From assembly GCA_025462985.1 (NCBI GenBank), contig JAOAPP010000399.1, positions 1 to 5,900 of the forward strand: a stretch of DNA of 5,900 nt, in the 5' to 3' direction. Source of the DNA: Bryobacterales bacterium (GTDB taxonomy: Bacteria; Acidobacteriota; Terriglobia; Bryobacterales; Bryobacteraceae). Within the stretch, counting starts at the first letter, position 1. The number at the start of each line of letters is the position of its first letter. Below are positions 4,793-5,900 of this stretch, in pieces. A model generated the notes under the pieces. It was not told the origin of the DNA and made no database searches. It worked only from the letters and a program-made list of their open reading frames with translations. Position numbers and translations under genes: made by a program.

Positions 4793-5900
4793 CTAGAAGC
4801 TGGCGGCGGACAGGGGAAGCATCGCGACCGCTGCTTTCGCTTTCTCTGCGGTCACAAAGTCCGGAGCGGCTGCTAATTGCTTATAGAGCGTTAGAGCCTG
4901 GGCAACGACCTGGTCCATATTGTAGTAGCGATAAGTACCAAGCCGTCCTACAAAATGAACTCCCGTCGTCGCTGCGGCCAGGGCGGCGTATTTGGCATAA
5001 AGAGCTGCATTTTCTCTTGTGGGAACTGGATAATACGGATCGCCCGTGTTCGTCGGGAATTCGTAGACGATGCTGGTTTGCGGGTGCGTCTGCCCGGTGA
5101 GATGTTTGAACTCGGTGACGCGGGTGTATTCGTGATCGTTCGGATAATTGATGACGGCCACCGGTTGCAGATAGCTCTTTGACAATGTCTCGTGTTGAAA
5201 GCGAAGAGAGCGGTAGGGCAGCTCTCCGAAGCGGAAATCGAAATACTCATCGACAGGTCCTGAGTAAATCAGCGTTTTAAACTTGACTTCGTTCCTCACC
5301 TGCCGGTAATCGCACTGGAGTTCGATTTTGATGTTGGAATGGTCCAGCATGTTCTCGAACATGCGAGTGTATCCGTGTTTAGGCATCACCTGATATTTGT
5401 CTGCGAAATACCTATCATCCTGGTTTGTCCGGACCGGAATGCGCGCAGTTACAAGGGCGTCCAGCTCCGACGGATCTTTGCCCCACTGCTTGCGTGTGTA
5501 GTTGCGAAACAGCTTCTCGTACAAATCACGGCCGACCTTGCTGACGACGACATCCTCTGAGGTGCGAATGGAAGCCCGAGGCTCGGCGCGGCTAGCAAAG
5601 AAAGATTCCAACTCTTCCGACGTAAGAGCGAGTCCGTAGAGCTTATTCACAGTGTCCAGATTGATAGGAACTGGAACGAGTTGACCATCCACTGACGCCA
5701 GCACGCGATGTTCGTAGCTTCTCCATGTCGTGAATTGCGAGAGGTACGAGAAGACCTGATCCGAATTGGTGTGAAAGATATGCGGACCATATCTATGAAC
5801 GAGAAGTCCTGCGCCATTTTTAATGTCGTACGCATTGCCCCCGACGTGATTCCTGCGGTCAACAACCAATCCCTTTTTGTTATGGACGCGCGCCATACGT
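4793..5900 (-). CDS. glf: UDP-galactopyranose mutase, 5' end beyond the window
   Basis: Flavoenzyme that interconverts UDP-galactopyranose and UDP-galactofuranose, the donor for galactofuranose in surface glycans. About 368 residues are visible; counting from the Met at 5896-5894, the landmarks are VVDRRNHVGGNAYD (11-24, flavin-nucleotide binding), YGPHIFHTN (36-44), YTRKQWG (133-139), ARIPVRTNQDDRYFADKYQ (151-169), YSGPVDEYFDFRFG (211-224) and GRLGTYRYYNMDQVV (317-331). These follow bacterial Glf throughout. The Met at 5896 is probably internal: the codon before it is Arg, and the family has a GxGxxG Rossmann segment of about 15-20 residues ahead of this point, which must lie past 5900. In YYNM an Asn replaces the Asp of enterobacterial YYDM, probably a subfamily difference. 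The C-terminal tail (about 341-367) is Ala-rich and slightly longer than in E. coli Glf. The deacetylase gene follows after 11 bases. Confidence 0.95.
   Translation of the reverse strand, partial: RMARVHNKKGLVVDRRNHVGGNAYDIKNGAGLLVHRYGPHIFHTNSDQVFSYLSQFTTWRSYEHRVLASVDGQLVPVPINLDTVNKLYGLALTSEELESFFASRAEPRASIRTSEDVVVSKVGRDLYEKLFRNYTRKQWGKDPSELDALVTARIPVRTNQDDRYFADKYQVMPKHGYTRMFENMLDHSNIKIELQCDYRQVRNEVKFKTLIYSGPVDEYFDFRFGELPYRSLRFQHETLSKSYLQPVAVINYPNDHEYTRVTEFKHLTGQTHPQTSIVYEFPTNTGDPYYPVPTRENAALYAKYAALAAATTGVHFVGRLGTYRYYNMDQVVAQALTLYKQLAAAPDFVTAEKAKAAVAMLPLSAASF

Noticed and set aside
5894..5896. ATG at 5896 as the true start of glf
   Set aside because: The flavin-binding Gly-rich segment that opens Glf proteins is missing from this start, and the preceding in-frame codon is Arg without a stop, so the gene continues past the window edge.

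Overview
The window looks like an ordinary chromosomal stretch of a moderately GC-rich soil-type bacterium. The gene set (egtB-egtD without egtA/egtC nearby, a class II CCA-adding enzyme with an HD domain, a small acidobacterial-looking zinc-ribbon protein, Glf plus a PIG-L deacetylase) and the sequence flavour suggest Acidobacteriota (Terriglobia-like). This is inference from remembered family resemblance, not from a database search. There is no rRNA, tRNA, CRISPR array, transposase or phage gene.

Layout. Positions 1-93 hold the upstream edge: two mutually exclusive hairpins, then a good extended -10 promoter. The plus strand then carries four genes. First is a small double-CxxC zinc-ribbon protein (94-381). 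Next is a tRNA nucleotidyltransferase, cca (449-1783). Then come egtB (1865-3097), a DinB plus FGE-sulfatase non-haem iron sulfoxide synthase, and egtD (3109-4059), the histidine N-alpha-trimethyltransferase. The egtB-egtD gap is 11 bases. On the minus strand a PIG-L/LmbE deacetylase (4056-4781) lies 11 bases downstream of a UDP-galactopyranose mutase gene, glf (4793 to beyond 5900), whose N-terminus runs off the window. No stretch above about 100 bases is without a gene.

How the genes work together. EgtD converts L-histidine to hercynine (N-alpha-trimethylhistidine). EgtB then joins hercynine to a cysteine-type thiol to give a sulfoxide that a C-S lyase (not in this window) turns into ergothioneine. 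No glutamate-cysteine ligase (EgtA) or amidohydrolase (EgtC) is present in the window. Together with the EgtB C-terminal residues, this leans toward the shorter route that uses free cysteine. The glf/PIG-L pair belongs to a different process, most likely galactofuranose-containing surface polysaccharide or glycoconjugate synthesis. It converges on the egt genes so tightly that the two stop codons share one TTAA.

I see no clearly new multi-gene system. The points most worth a second look are the atypical EgtB active-site pattern, the small zinc-ribbon protein upstream of cca, the alternative hairpins at 4-49, and the unassigned substrate of the Glf-linked deacetylase.
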